Shown here one piece after another: positions 5,611 to 5,623 of a stretch of DNA of 5,623 bases. Origin of the DNA: an uncultured Selenomonadales bacterium. GTDB lineage: Bacteria > Bacillota > Negativicutes > Selenomonadales > Selenomonadaceae. Numbering within the stretch: the stretch's first letter is position 1; every line of letters begins with the position of its first letter. Made by a program: the position numbers and the translations under genes. The stretch spans positions 1 to 5,623 of the forward strand of contig CAMNLS010000098.1 of NCBI GenBank assembly GCA_946543495.1, given 5' to 3'. The notes under the pieces are model-generated. The model made no database searches. It saw only the letters and a program-made list of their open reading frames with translations, and was not told the origin of the DNA.

Positions 5611-5623
5611 TGGCTGAGTATGA
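5610..5623 (+). CDS. Start of a further gene, possibly a HicA-type toxin (cut by window edge)
   Basis: An ATG at 5610-5612 shares its A with the preceding stop (TAATG) and opens a frame beginning Met-Ala-Glu-Tyr, with only four complete codons visible. The 1-nt overlap with a HicB-like gene is the usual arrangement for a toxin-antitoxin pair, so a HicA-like product is a reasonable guess. The sequence itself is too short to identify anything. Confidence 0.3.

Overview
The window is a dense, fully co-oriented (+ strand) run of housekeeping genes: hemL (3' end only), a heptose-7-phosphate kinase gene (rfaE1/hldA), a TtcA-family tRNA thiolase, ispA, a small secreted protein of unknown function, dxs, a HicB-like (DUF1902-type) small protein, and the first codons of a further gene cut by the window edge. 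No tRNA, rRNA, CRISPR array, insertion sequence or convincing rho-independent terminator is visible. No non-coding stretch exceeds about 70 bases.

Organism: a Gram-negative (LPS-making) bacterium with intermediate GC and strong use of GCG, GGC and GAC codons. A kinase for ADP-heptose synthesis implies an outer membrane with lipopolysaccharide. HemL implies the C5 route to tetrapyrroles, and Dxs implies the MEP isoprenoid route. The single-domain heptose kinase, the TtcA-like protein close to ispA and dxs, and the AGGAGG-type ribosome-binding sites would fit a diderm Firmicute (Negativicutes, for example a Selenomonas relative). This placement is an inference with low to moderate confidence.

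Layout: bases 1-2004 hold hemL, rfaE1 and the TtcA-family gene. Both junctions are ATGA overlaps, and the TtcA-family gene overlaps ispA by 8 nt. Bases 1997-2875 hold ispA. A 70-nt gap with its own ribosome-binding site leads into a 168-residue exported protein (2946-3452), and a 27-nt gap (to the TTG at 3480) leads into dxs (3480-5381). The dxs stop is 4 nt from the HicB-like gene (5386-5610), whose stop overlaps the ATG of the next, cut-off gene. This spacing suggests one transcript.

Function: Dxs makes 1-deoxy-D-xylulose 5-phosphate, the entry step of the MEP pathway, and IspA condenses the resulting C5 units into farnesyl diphosphate, feeding undecaprenyl carrier and quinone synthesis. 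Heptose kinase supplies LPS core precursors, so an envelope theme runs through the block. The secreted protein between ispA and dxs is the least understood gene. The most notable local oddity is the start of dxs, which has no ATG; its best-placed ribosome-binding site points at an ATC or ACG codon rather than at the TTG a gene caller would choose. I did not find a clearly new biological system here.
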